Shown in pieces: positions 33,180 to 44,560 of a DNA stretch of 64,000 nucleotides. How positions within the stretch are numbered: the stretch's first letter is position 1; every line of letters begins with the position of its first letter. A program made the translations under genes and the position numbers. Under the pieces are notes generated by a model, which did not search any database, was not told the DNA's origin, and worked only from the letters and a program-made list of their open reading frames with translations. The DNA comes from Leptobrachium leishanense (taxonomy: Eukaryota; Chordata; Amphibia; Anura; Megophryidae). The stretch covers positions 50,164,693-50,228,692 of the forward strand of contig CM019071.1 of assembly GCA_009667805.1 (NCBI GenBank), read 5' to 3'.

Positions 33180-34060
33180 GACTGTGATTTAGGAGACACT
33201 GTTGTTTGTTACTGCAAGAAAACTCTCCAGGTTGTTTTCTGCAAGGTCTCCTGAGTACACCCATGCCCCCCATGCATAGGTTTGCCAGGATTTTGGGAAG
33301 GGTCAAATACAATTTTTATGACTTTGTCATTGGAGTTGAAATTGAGATTATTTCTTCAGCTAGGCCTATCTTTGGTTTTGGGTCTACCGCATACCCCAGT
33401 TTGAATTATTGCACAAAATTGTTTATATTTGTTATGTTGACACCCCAAGGTATTGCATATGGAGTGCTTTGATGCCATGGATGCAACGGTTTTAGCCCAA
33501 AACATTTGAGAAGGTGTGTGGCGGTAATTTTTCATTTTCAGATTTTTACGCCCACAGTAGTTTTGGACTGTGATTTAGGAGACACTGTTGTTTGTTACTG
33601 CATGAAAACTCTCCAGGTTGTTTTCTGCAAGGTCTCCTGAGTACACCCATGCCCCCCATGCATAGGTTTGCCAGGATTTTGGGAAGGGTCAAATACAATT
33701 TTTATGACTTTGTCATTGGAGTTGAAATTGAGATTATTTCTTCAGCTAGGCCTATCTTTGGTTTTGGGTCTACCGCATACCCCAGTTTGAATTATTGCCA
33801 CAAAATTGTTTATATTTGTTATGTTGACACCCCAAGGTATTGCATATGGAGTGCTTTGATGCCATGGATGCAACGGTTTTAGCCCAACACATTGAGAAGG
33901 TGTGTGGCGGTAATTTTTCAATTTTCAGATTTTTACGCCCACAGTAGTTTTGGACTGTGATTTAGGAGACACTGTTGTTTGTTACTGCATGAAAACTCTC
34001 CAGGTTGTTTTCTGCAAGGTCTCCTGAGTACACCCATGCCCCCCATGCATAGGTGTGCAA
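33180..34060. repeat. Three tandem units of about 390 bp inside piggyBac
   Basis: Units start at ACTGTGATTTAGGAGACACT at about 33181, 33569 and 33955; the third is truncated near 34060. Units one and two differ by a few bases. Lies downstream of the transposase stop. Confidence 0.9.
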
Positions 34061-34203
34061 AGATTTTGGCAAAATATACAGCACCAATTGTAGAACATAA
34101 AAATGTACGAATAAAATGTAAAAGTCTGGTGCAGTAAAAGAAAAAAAAACTAAACTGAACTAACTAACTGGAGTGTGAGAAAAAATAGAAAGGAAAAAAA
34201 AAA

Positions 34204-35917
34204 TCACAGATCACGCACAGTGTGATATATCTTGAAACAGTCCCCAAGACACAGACCGGGTTGTCCAGGGCATTCTGGGCAGTAAAAGATTGTGTCTCTC
34301 CTCTGCCCCCTCTTGAAACACACCCTGCATCTTTTTTGGGGTTTCTGTTTGCCCTCAGTAGGGGGGATTTTATAAATAAAATGTGTAGCCCCAACTCTGT
34401 CCCCCATCACCGCCCGGGGAGCAGGTGCATCCTGGTACAAAAACCCCGAAATGACCTGGAGCTGAAACTGTAAAAAGGACAGCGTCACTCCGGGTTTGCC
34501 TTTTTGCAGAGCAAAAAGGCATTGTGAGTTGCAATTTGCATCAGGTAAATTGCAACCTTTTTGTACCAGGCCTTGACTTCTGCATAATCTGGTAGGGCTG
34601 GAGCAGCTGATCTGCCAGATCAACCGCACCCATATGCGGTTATAAGCTTTGATGCACACTGGCTTCCTGATGCAGTCAGCTCTGCCACGTACAGAGACCT
34701 CCACAGACCTCTCAGTGTTGATGGTGGATAGAAGGTATACATCCTTCTTGTCTCTGTACTTGACCGCCAACAGCTCCTCTTGGCGCAGAGCTGAGGTCTC
34801 CCCCCTTTTTAACCGGGTGCGGACAAGCTGTGCTGGGAAACCTACGCGGTTCTTGCGAACAGTACCGCATGCTGCTGTATCAAAACAATACAGCAGCTTG
34901 AACAAAGGGACACTCGTATAAAAATTATCAACATACAAGTGGTACCCTTGTTCATCAGGGGAAAAAGTAGGTCCCACACAATCTTGCCACTGGTTCCCAT
35001 GTGTTCTGGGCAACCTGGAGGGTCAAGGCTACTATCCTTTCCCTCGTACACCCGGAAGGCCTGAGTATACCCACTCTCGCTGTCACAGAGCTTATACACC
35101 TTCACTCCATACCTGGAGCGTTTGGAAGGAATATACTGCTTGAATCCCAGCCTTCCCTTGTATTTTCATTAGGGATTCATCCACGCAGATATTCCTTCCA
35201 GGTGTATAAGCCTCTGCAAAACCTGGCGGCGAAGTGGGTAATCAGGGGGCGGATTTTATACAGCCTGTCAAACTGGGGATGCTCTCTAGGAGGGCACAGG
35301 CTGTTGTCACTGAAGTGCATGAAACGCAAAAATGTTTTCATACCTTCTACGTGACATTGATTGGGGGTAAATGGGGGTAGAGCAGATGGGGCTACTGCTC
35401 CAGTAGGAGCGAATTGAGGGCTTCTTTATGATGCCCATCAGCATAGTAAGTGCCCAGAATTTCAGAAATTCTGGCACATCTAGCGGGGTCCATTGCTGCC
35501 TTGCCAAGTAGGAGTCTGGCTTCGCAGCACAATGCTGATGGCATACAGATTTGTTTGGGCCACGATGCGGCCCAACAAATCATCCCCCATAAACACCTGC
35601 AAAAACTGTGTGGCGGTAAATCCTGCAACATCAATATTGATGCCAGGATTTGCCGTGAAAGGAGGGATATCTGGCCTCTGGCGATGAGGCACTACCCACT
35701 CCTCAGCTGGAGCTGTGCGTCTCCTGCTGGCAGGTGGTGACCCAGGATCTGCATCAGAAACATCACTAGATACATCAGCCAGCGTAGATAATGTATCTAG
35801 CGACGTCTCTGAGCAGTTAGCGGGGTCGAAATCAGGGTCTGAGTCTGACGCAGATGCCTCCGATTCTGATGCCAGGATGGCATATGCCTCCTCGGCGCTG
35901 TACGCCCTCTCAGACAT
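34204..35917 (-). pseudogene. piggyBac transposase (decayed)
   Basis: Cut-and-paste transposase spread over several frames. 35917-35480: acidic N-terminus (MSERAYSAEE) and start of the core (FLQVFMGDDLLGRIVAQTN). 35507-35307: WTPLDVPEFLKFWALTMLMG. About 35215-35165: first catalytic Asp in ICVDESLMK. 35105-34842 and 35013-34204: KVYKLCDSESGYT, second Asp in YHLYVDNFYTSVPLF. About 34625: third Asp in GAVDLADQLL, in another frame. The C-terminal cysteine-rich domain (CRVCFKRGQRRDTIFYCPEC) that binds the ends is intact, up to the stop at 34204. All three Asp contexts survive, but at least four frame changes make it non-functional. Closest in type to PGBD4-like transposases. Confidence 0.9.
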
Positions 35918-36463
35918 TATATATAATAGATTATAAAATTTTATAATTATTATATATATAAGCGGATTATTGGTTCTTAGAAGAACCGTTGGGTTTCACA
36001 AGAAAATACAAATAAACACCTAAATCTCTCTAAATCCCTCTAAACCTGCCTCAATTCTTCTAAATCTCCCTAAAATCTCTCTAAATCTGCCTCAATTTTT
36101 CTAATCTCACTAAATCTACCTAAAATCTCTAGCCTGTCAAATCTGATCTCTCTCTCTCGCTCACCAAAACACAAGTGAGGAGAGGGAGGGAGAATCACAG
36201 AGGTCAGAGCCAATATTTACAAAATATTGACCTGACCTGACAAATTTGAAATTTTATTTAGATTTTTTATGACTTCTGATTGGATGTTGCTAGCCTGCCT
36301 CTCTGATGAGGCAGGCTAGGAACATCCCACTCAGCCCCAAGATTACCCTGCCCTTAGAAGGGCAGCGCCATCTTGGCTGTCAGTTTATTTTATTTTATAC
36401 CTTTTTATTTATTTTTATTTAACTTTTTTTTTCTTTTTTTACACTTTTTTTACTCTGCTGGGT

Positions 36464-36945
36464 GCCTTGATCCCTCGAGGCACCCAGCAGAGCACCTGAT
36501 CACTCATGTGATCTATTATGTACTGAGTGCCACGATACCTCGTGGCACTCAGTACTTCCTGCCGCTACCGGAAGTGATCACTCGGGGGGAGCGATCACGG
36601 ACGGACCGGCGGCAGGTAAGCATATTGCAAGGATGCCATCCCTGCAATATACACAGAGCAGCTGGAAGCGATCCGATCGCTTCCAGCGCTCTCTAGAAGT
36701 GCCAGGCACCTCTCCGGTAAAACCGGATGTTGATCGCTCCCGGGGAGTGATCACAAGGTGCCCCGGCACTTGTAACCGCCATTGCATGGATGCCTGGACT
36801 CCCAGGCAGCCTGCAATGGCGTTTGAGCTGCTGGAAGCGATCCGATCGCTTCCAGCGCTCAATAGACCGCAGGACGCACCATGTACGTCAGCGGGTCTAA
36901 AAGAGACCCGCGGCCATGACGTACATGGTACGTCCAAGGTCCCTA
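36464..36945. repeat. Hairpin chain at piggyBac subterminal region
   Basis: Consecutive near-perfect hairpins: GCTGGGTGCC arms (36457-36493), TACTGAGTGCCACGA arms (36520-36556), GGAAGTGATCACTC/GAGCGATCAC, CATATTGCAAGGATG arms (36618-36651), GCTGGAAGCGATC arms (36660-36687 and again 36830-36858), CATGTACGTCA arms with an inner CGGGTCT hairpin (36881-36928). They make up nearly all of the last 500 bp of the element. Confidence 0.85.
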
Positions 36946-36950
36946 AGGGA

Positions 36951-37697
36951 TTAAATAATGACAAAACTGTAACGATGCTCTTTGGAACAAAACCTAAACT
37001 ACACAAATTGCAAAATCCCCACTTATGTGTTGGGACAAAATCAAATGGCCCGCTGACCACAGTCCCTTCTCTCAAATATCTAGGTATGTGGTTGGACCCT
37101 AATCTATCCTTTGGCACTCACATCAAAAAACGCTCATCTAAACTTTACTTCAAACTAGGCGCCCTGTACAGAAACAAATCCTGCCTGAGCCCCGCGGTAA
37201 GAAAGCAGATTGTACAACAAATGCTTATGCCGGCTATTGATTACGGAGATGTAGTGTACGCAGCCGCCCCGCAAACACATCTTCAGAAACTTACTACATT
37301 GTATAACTCATTCTGCCGCTTTGCATTACAATGTAACTACATGACCCACCATTGTGACATGTTAAAAGAGCTAAACTGGCCATCGCTGGAATCCAGACGC
37401 ACCCTTCACCTTTCCAGCCTGGTGTTTAAGAGCATCTCTGGGAAGCTGCCACCCTACCTGAATAGACTGCTTCCCCCAGCAGCTCCCTCATCCTATAACG
37501 TCCGATCCAGGACCAGCACCTTACTTGCAATACCACAATACAAAAAGACAGTGGCTCGATCCTCATTTTCCTACAGAGCACCGCAATTATGGAATAACCT
37601 CCCAGACACCATCAAATCTTCCACCAGTCTTAAGTCACTCAAGAGCTCCTTACTAACATACGTCAATACAGAATGCACCTGTAAACATATAACATAA
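36951..37697 (+). pseudogene. LINE ORF2, RT C-terminal part
   Basis: Continues the LINE frame after the piggyBac element: NDKTVTMLFGTK, SLKYLGMWLDPNLSF, RNKSCLSPAVRKQIVQQ, then the C-terminal domain ending CTCKHIT. YNVRSRTSTLLAIP and WNNLPDTIKSS are typical of the C-terminus of L2/CR1-type ORF2. This segment is uninterrupted. Confidence 0.88.
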
Positions 37698-37885
37698 TGA
37701 CTATTTCCTACATATTTATTTTCTGTTAATCTGTATATTTGTGTTGTTAATATCTTACATTGTATTACTTTGTATTTCTGTAACTGTAACACTTCAATGT
37801 TCTTGAACCCAGGACATACTTGAAAACGAGAGAAATCTCAATGTATCCTTCCTGGTAAAATCCTTTATAAATAAATAAATTAATT

Positions 37886-37976
37886 AAATTCGGTTCGTGT
37901 TCGAGTTCGAACTCGAACTTTCGAAATTCTTCGAGTTCGAATGCGAACCGAACACGGGGATGTTCGGCTCATCCCT
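37886..37976. mobile_element. hAT-family terminal fragment
   Basis: GTTCGAGTTCGAA-rich sequence ending GTTCGGCTCATCCCTA, the right end of the family seen at 3517-7547 and 7800-8048. Directly follows the LINE tail. Confidence 0.75.
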
Positions 37977-38232
37977 ATCTGGCATGTCCTGGGACCCTCT
38001 GAGTGTCAGACGGTGAAAGATAAAGACCACAGAGCCTAATATTCCACTCCCTTCATCTTTCATATTAATTGATGATGTGCAGAGTGCAGTGCAGTTAGGA
38101 AAAATCAGGCCACTTACTCATTCCTCTTATAATGTATTCCAGCACCTGCAGGTGATTCTAATATCTACCCTTTCAATGTATTCTTACATTGTCAGGAACC
38201 TATCCAACCTTTAATATTAAACTTGGTAGGGC

Positions 38233-39172
38233 ACAAAAAACAGTCTGCCCACCGATTTCTGAGCGCAATGTTAATGCGCGCACATTTTTGCGTGTCTTTT
38301 TTACGCACCATATTTTTTGACGGATGAAAAAATGCGCTTGGATCGTAATACCACGTAAATGTTCGCGCGATAATGTTTTTTTTTGTGAGCAAAACAAAAT
38401 TGCACTGTGTGAGCACAATTGCGCGAAGTTTGTAATATATATATACGCACATAAACACACAGGGCCCTATTACTTTCTTCTCGCACAATTTTGCGCATGC
38501 GCAAAAAAGCATTAACGCGAGGGGCAGAATCCTTTGCGCTGAACGTCGTATTACAACGTTCGACCAAAAAATGCACGTTAACGTTTAACACGAGCGTGAT
38601 GAACTGTGCGCGTTCCATACTTAACATTGTGAGAGCAAATGCGTCTGTGCGCTGGTACGCGGATGGTATTACAATCGATGCACAACTTTTTACGAACGAC
38701 GTTTGCGCGCATAATTTTAACATCTTTTAAAAGCTGTGGTAACTGCAAATCTGAACGTCCTGGCCGAAACCAAATACACCAGCACGAAAAAAAAAAATAC
38801 AGCACAGTATAGTTACACATTCTACACATACCCAAACAATAAAATGGAGAGGTTGTTCGTGTTTTATTATTGCTGCAGCATATATACTCAGATTGATTTT
38901 GACAGGTGCAAAAACTGAACGGGAGACAATTGTGGTTCTTAATTCTGATTGGCTGAATCACGTAAAAAAACAGTCTGCCCACCGATTTCTGCGCGCAATG
39001 TTAATGCGCGCACATTTTTGCGTGTCTTTTTTACGCACAATATTTTTTGACGGATGAAAAAATGCGCTCGGATCGTAATACCAGCATCAATTTACGCGCG
39101 TTAACTTTTAACGCTGTGTGAAAAAAAATGCGTTGCGCGTACGAATTTGCGCGGAGAGTGTAATAGAGCCCA
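38233..39172. mobile_element. MITE with GGGC(C/T)CTATTAC ends, plus partial copy
   Basis: Element about 38462-39171 has inverted ends GGGCCCTATTACTTTC and, reverse-complemented, GGGCTCTATTACACTC, followed by CGCG-rich subterminal repeats. A direct repeat of about 100 bp (CAGTCTGCCCACCGATTTCT onward) at 38240-38345 and 38966-39070 shows a second, partial copy on the left. No transposase. Superfamily not assigned. Confidence 0.65.
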
Positions 39173-39735
39173 CACTGTATACACACTAACATGCACACAC
39201 TGTATACACACAGTACATGGAATAAATCCCCTTTTGTTGTGAGGTTTCAGTGTGTTGCTGGTGGTGTGGCTGTGACTCTGCAATGTGTGAGGACGCAGCA
39301 GACGTGCAGTGACTCTCACAAGGCATTGTTTAACTTTCTAGCTGGATTTTGTGCCTTTTTATCATGAAGTGACTTTAATTTCATAATAGGGAGGAATCTC
39401 TAAATTCAGGGATTATAAACATGCTTTTATCATGTGATATGAAAGTGCTTTTATATAAGAAATACAGATTACTAATCCCTGCTAAATGTCTGCATGTATT
39501 GTGTGTTTACAGGCTGTCAGTCACAGGCCGGGGGTTAATGCTCAAAGCCTGGAAGGTGTAATATTCACCAACACACAAAGCGAGTCAGCGACCTTTATAC
39601 TGCAGGGAGGTTTACAGGCCATAACAAGAGAAAATATGTAATCTGCGCTTATTCCCATTACACCGTGTGAAACAAAACACAATTAGAGGTTTTGGTTTCT
39701 ATTAATGGCCACTAAGAGAGTAAGCTCACCCGCCG
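39173..39735. other. Non-coding spacer
   Basis: Short CACTGTATACACA repeats at 39170-39215, then sequence in which I recognise neither a gene nor a mobile element. Confidence 0.5.
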
Positions 39736-39990
39736 AACGTCAAGGCACCTCTAGTGAGGGTGAGTCCTATCCAAAAATGAAGCCACAGGCTGCAGCCACA
39801 ACTGCCCCTGAACCTCTTTTCCCCCTGCAACCACAGCTGACCCTGAACCTCTTTTCTCCTAGCCACAACTGCCCCTGAACCGCTTTTCCCCCTGCAACCA
39901 CAGCTGCCCCTGAACCTCTTTTCTCCTAGCCACAACTGCCCCTGAACCACTTTTCCCCCTGCAACCACAGCTGCCCCTGAACCTCTTTTG
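39736..39990. repeat. Short tandem repeat, about 60-bp unit
   Basis: About four units of CCACAACTGCCCCTGAACC and CTTTTCCCCCTGCAACCACA. Non-coding. Confidence 0.85.
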
Positions 39991-40373
39991 TTCCAATATA
40001 TGCACTCGTACCAAAGACTAGTAGAATAAGACAATAGAACCTGTCATTAAAGTGATATTCTTAGACAGCTGAATAATAAATCAATCAAAATTGTGCTTCC
40101 TTTTTCTATTGACCCTTTACCATTTCCATGAAACCTTCTCAATACTATTATAAATCACCAGACAAAAAACAAATTTAGGAATAAGTTCATTAGTATCAAA
40201 CATTTACTATTCGGATGCCGTAACAATATAAAGAGGGGTTAAATACAGCCCCAGCGTTTCCAGGGTTAAAATGCTTTACCCAATGTTTTTTCTGCTTCTC
40301 CACACTCGCGCCTTCTCCTCTATGTGATCTGATTCTGCACTGTTTGTACAAGCTTTCTTATATTTTATGGACA
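39991..40373. other. Non-coding spacer
   Basis: AT-rich sequence without recognised features up to the retroposon target site. Confidence 0.5.
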
Positions 40374-42198
40374 AGAGAAACTAATTCAGGGGGCGGAGCT
40401 AGACTCGGACACGATCGGTCATATTTCTACAGAGCTCCGCTACAGAGACTGCTATTTAGCGATTTATATCGCTTTTCCTTTGAGATTAACTGGCTCCCAG
40501 GCACGGGAAATCTTGCTGACTAGGGACTCACACCGAGGAACCCTGTGTTGCGTTTGGAGGCAGAACGAAGAGATCGGGAAGCCCCGGAAAGGAATCTGCG
40601 GCCTAGTACGATCGGCCATCTTGACTCTGAGTGGCAGGGGGTTGTTTGCTGCGGGTCTCCCCTCCTCCACCCTGCCTCCGGGATATGACTCCTCGGACGA
40701 GGAAATATTCACCTGGTCAAGGGAGTGTGGCGATTAGGCGGATCTGCTCTCCTCGGAGCCCCCGTTGCAGGACCAGAAGTCGAAGAAGGCCTCAGTGAAG
40801 AAGGCAGCTAAGGAAGCTCGTCAACGGGCCACATTGTCTGCGTCATACGACGCTGACGCTGTCCAGACTGCCTCGTCCGTATTTCTGGCTGCTGCACCGG
40901 GAGAAGACATCCAGCTTGCAACTAAAGGCGATATTAAACGGATGATGATCGAGATGCGGGCCATGTGGAGTGCTGACGTAGCGGGTGTTAAGGCGGAGGT
41001 GACCCGGGTGCAGGAGCACTTGGGGGGGATTCAGGACCGTACGACAACTGTGGAGGCAGCGCATACTCACCTCTCTTGCAGGGTGGACATCCTCCAGCTG
41101 CAGGTCGAGACTTTGTCACGGACAGTGGAATCATTAGAGGCCCGACACCGTCGGCGTAACGTTCGCCTCTGGGGGGTGCCGGAATCGGTACAATCTGGTA
41201 AGATTCTGGAGTATGCTAACCGTCTGGCGGGTCACCTGCTGAAACTCCCCTCCGGCGCACCAGAGGTTTTTGGCCTGGCGATCCGCGTCCGGTAGTCGGC
41301 GGCAGCCCCAGAGACGGCATCAAGAGATATAACTGCGGTTGCCTGGGAGATACCTATAAAACAAAAGTTGATGTCGTTGCCTGCGGCTAGGGGTGTCATT
41401 GCTTTCGAGTCCTCCGCAGTTTCCTTGTACAATGACCTGCCTTTCTTGACACTGGCAGCACGCCGCAAGTTTCGGGAGGTGGTGACGTGTCTCCGAGCTA
41501 AGGAGGTTCGGTACAGACGGGGTGCGGCTGGTACCCTGCTCTTCACATTCGACAACATGCCATATGCTTTTGGAGACCCGGGCGAGGTGTGGCCGGTCTT
41601 TGCCTCCCTGGGGAACCCCCGCGGTCTGGAATCTACAGTTGCCGGTACCTCGACCTCGCCCTCCTTGGATCCGGGCTGAAAGTCTGATGCCCCTCTACTT
41701 CCCCACGTGAGACCCTGTTGTGACTTTACGTCCCCCCCCTTTTTTGCGGCTATTCCCACTTTGAGATGCCCTGTCCCCCCTGTTGATGGCTCAATTTCCC
41801 GAGCCTACTTTTCAATCCCCCCCCCCCTCTCTCTTCTTTTTCTTTCTTTGAGTACTGGAAGTGTGCCTATAGATACCTCATCTCCCTTTGTATTGGCTCA
41901 GGACATGATATTTTTGGCTGGCTCTCTTTATGTACTCTACCGAGGCATCGTGTACGGTGCCATTGCGACTCTTTATTTTTCCCACCAATTACCCTATGAG
42001 TCCTCCTATTCTCCCTCTTTTTTTTCTCTCTTCTCCCTTTTCTCGTTCTATGCTATCCCCCTTTGCTGACTCTTGTTATTACTACACTCTCTGCGAATGT
42101 TTATGGCCCTGCGAGGCGACTTTTGTTGGTTGAATTGTGATCCTTTCTTATTTACAAAATAAAACCTTTAAACTGCAAAAAAAAAGAGAAACTAATTC
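40374..42198 (+). mobile_element. Half-L1-like retroposon (ORF1 only)
   Basis: Element 40388-42184 (1797 bp) flanked by a perfect 14-bp duplication AGAGAAACTAATTC (40374-40387 and 42185-42198). Begins AGGGGGCGGAGC, carries an L1/Tx1-type ORF1, then a 3' region ending GGCCCTGCGAGGCG...AAAATAAAACCTTTAAA and a short A tail. No endonuclease or RT. The 3' tail matches the retroposon at 13090-14350. Confidence 0.9.
40686..41679 (+). pseudogene. L1/Tx1-type ORF1 protein
   Basis: Likely start ATG at 40686 (MTPRTRKYS), with a stop at 40735. The main frame 40765-41295 has a lysine-rich start, a coiled-coil region (ATKGDIKRMMIEM to DILQLQVETLSRTVESLEARH) and the ORF1p signature RRRNVRLWGVPES. The RRM part after it is shortened. 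The C-terminal domain follows in another frame to 41679 (SAVSLYNDLPFLTLAARRKF, LRAKEVRYRRG). In L1-type elements this protein trimerises through the coiled coil and coats the element RNA. Broken by at least one stop and one frameshift. Confidence 0.85.
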
Positions 42199-42372
42199 TG
42201 ATGGCGGCAGCTATGACTTGCTGCTATCAGAACACGTTTCTGCAGCGTTTCCGGGGTTAAAATTGGTGAGCTTTGTTGCAAAAGTTTTAATGATCCTAAC
42301 GGTCAGAAATATAGAAATGCAGCATTTCTTCTTATTAAATGATGCAAAAAAGTATAATCACAGCTAAAATCT
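42199..42372. other. Short unassigned spacer
   Basis: Nothing recognised between the retroposon and the piggyBac-like element. Confidence 0.4.
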
Positions 42373-43614
42373 TTAACCACTTCGATGCTGAGGACGCGCT
42401 CAGCGCGTCCTCAGCATTCCCGCTGGTATGCGGAGGACGCGCTGAGCGCGTCCTCCCATTGGGGTCAGCGTTCGGCCGGGTTCCGGCCGATCGCTGGCCC
42501 CCCCGGTGCGGGCTGACATCCTCGATGTCAGCCCGGCATCCGGGACCACAGCTGCCGGAATTAGGTGTCATCGCGGCTGCGCGATGACACCTAATTCAGG
42601 CGCCCCCCCCGCATGTGCGGAGGAGGCGCCTGAAAGGGAGGGGGGGAGGTCCTTCAGACCTCTCTCCCTCCCGATCGGCAGCTCTGCGGGGGTTAACCCA
42701 GGCATCATTTGGAAGGGCACAGCCTGCCCTTCCAAATGGTGCCTGGCATTAACCCCTGGGGAGCTGGATCGCGAATCGGCGCTGAAAAGCGCCGGTTCGC
42801 GATCCTTTCCCGGAGCTGGCCGACATCTTGGATGTCGGCCAAGCCTCCGGGAACTCCCCCTGAGGACTGGCGTCATCGTGCGTAGCACGATGACGCCAGT
42901 CCTGGACTTAACCCTTAACTGCCACCAACGGTGGAGATAGGGAGTTCCAATGAACTCCCTATCTCCCGATCCGTGGCAGTTAGGGGTTAAAGTTTGGTAT
43001 GGTTGGATCGGCCAGAGCATGGCCGTTCCAACGATACCAAACACTACAGTGAAAACTTTTGTAAAAAAAAAAAAAATTGAAAAATAAAAATAAAGAAAAA
43101 TTAAAAAAAATTATATAAAAAAAATAAACACTTTTTTTTTATTTTTTTTGGTTTGTTAATGCAGCAATATTGTTCCCATTTCAATTATAATGTGAACATT
43201 GATGCTGCACTAACGATTTTTGTATGCGGTGCGTTTGTTAAAAATAGTGTAATTTTCCCCAAAAAAAATGTAACGAGACCCCATCTCTAATTTTTTTAAC
43301 AAGCGCACCCCATACAAAATATAACCGCAATTGCTCGCATGTTAAAATGTGAAAAAAAACACTTTACACATTGTAAATTATTGAAAATACATATTTTATT
43401 GCATTTTTTGTTATAATATACAGACATGACATAACGTATACATATAATAATGACATATTATGAATCTACCGAGTCTGACGGAAAGAACGATATATAATAT
43501 GTCTGGGTAATATACTAAAATAAGCCTTCAAAACACGTTTAAACATGATGAGCAAAACCGCTAAAAATGACCTCAGCACAGGGGCGGGAAAAGCCTCAGC
43601 AGCGAAAGGGTTAA
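42373..43614. mobile_element. piggyBac-like non-autonomous element with hairpin chain
   Basis: Element 42377-43610 (1234 bp), TTAA at 42373-42376 and 43611-43614. Ends CCACTTCGATGCTGAGG and, reverse-complemented, CCCTTTCGCTGCTGAGG. Left half: twelve hairpins in a row, at 42385-42417, 42432-42456, 42510-42534, 42559-42596, 42597-42632, 42635-42672, 42699-42746, 42766-42805, 42811-42850, 42863-42903, 42917-42981 and 42991-43041. Right half: AT-rich, with the ATGCAGCAATATTG region. The copy at 49796-51014 is the same element reversed. Confidence 0.87.
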
Positions 43615-44086
43615 TGTAACCTTCTTCAAAGCCGGTCCACCAGCAGAAGTTGTTGGCTTGACTGGAATAGCAGGTTAGACAGAATAATTTACCAAGGTGC
43701 TGCCGAACATTGAAAATGTTCACTTATATTAAAAAAGAAAAAAATATGGGCACTATCACGTTGCCCTCGATAAAAACAGGACACTAAGGGGAAAACTTAG
43801 CGATCCGGCAGCCTGCCCCTTAGTGATTGCTGCTAAGCTCGCGGATGCTGGGGGCAGCGCTACAGCACCGTCCCCAGCATCCCCTCCATGGCATCCATAG
43901 GATTCCATGGAGGATCGTGCTGCTGGTCCGATACAGGAGCTGTAAAAGGGCGACCCCCCCCCCGGCGGCCTGGGCCCCTTACGGCAGCATGGGGCGTAAT
44001 GCCCTGATGGCGGTCCTGCTCTGCAGTATAATTAATGTATACGTCTGTGTTATATGTACATGTATCCTGTCTGTATATTATATTAT
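43615..44086. other. Non-coding spacer with GC-rich hairpins
   Basis: Contains small inverted repeats (GGATGCTGGGG / CCCCAGCATCC at about 43853-43893; CCATGGCATCC / GGATTCCATGG at about 43896-43915). No gene recognised. Confidence 0.45.
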
Positions 44087-44560
44087 AACTTAAACTTCAA
44101 TAAAATTAGAATTTTCAATAATTTACAAGGTGTAAAGTGGTTTTTTTTCACATTTTAACATGCGAGCGTTTACAGTTATATTTTCTATGAGTTGCGCTTA
44201 TTAAAAAAATTAAAAATGGGGACTTGGATTTTTAACAAACGCACCCCATACAAAAATCGTTAGTGCAGCATCATTGTTCACTTTATAATTGAAATGGGAA
44301 CAATATTGCTGCATTAGCAAAACAAAACAAAACAAAACAAAAAAAAACTTTTTTTTAAAATTTATTTTTTAATATTTTTATATTTAATTTTTTTTTTCTT
44401 GACTATTAACATGGTCATGTTTGGGATGGTTGGAAAGGTCATGCTCTGGCCAATCCAACGATACCAAACATTAACCCCTAGCTGCCACAGATCGGGAGAT
44501 AGGGGTTCATTGGTCCCCCCTATCTCCACCATTGGTGGCAGCTAGGGGTTAACTCCGAAC
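44087..44560. mobile_element. Truncated piggyBac-like element, reversed
   Basis: Matches the middle of 42377-43610 in reverse orientation: ACATTTTAACATGCGAGC, CATTGTTCA...AATATTGCTGCATTA, CATGCTCTGGCC, ACCCCTAGCTGCCACAGATC. Both ends are missing. Confidence 0.75.

Larger units (their letters stand above)
31783..36954 (-). mobile_element. piggyBac element with transposase
   Basis: 5164-bp element (31787-36950) flanked by TTAA. Ends CCCCTTAGTGACC and, reverse-complemented, TCCCTTAGGGACC. It carries a decayed piggyBac transposase on the minus strand, an internal tandem repeat at 33180-34060 and a chain of hairpins at 36464-36945. The TTAA rejoins the LINE reading frame exactly. Confidence 0.93.
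29171..37880 (+). mobile_element. L2/CR1-like LINE split by a piggyBac element
   Basis: A LINE of about 3.5 kb with ORF2 (endonuclease-RT) interrupted at TTAA (31783-31786 / 36951-36954) by a 5.2 kb piggyBac element. The 3' end has no poly(A) but a short AATAAATAAATTAATTAAAT tail, as in L2/CR1-type LINEs. The 5' end is inferred from the satellite break at 29171. Confidence 0.85.

Noticed and set aside
39173..40373. MHC alpha-1 exon or other host exon.
   Set aside because: No frame with alpha-1 motifs and splice sites; only low-complexity and tandem repeats.
41707..42133. Serine/phenylalanine-rich frames as a small gene.
   Set aside because: Pyrimidine-rich 3' region of the half-L1-like retroposon.
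43466..43723. 85-codon minus frame as a small gene.
   Set aside because: Mostly inside the right end of the piggyBac-like element, no family resemblance.
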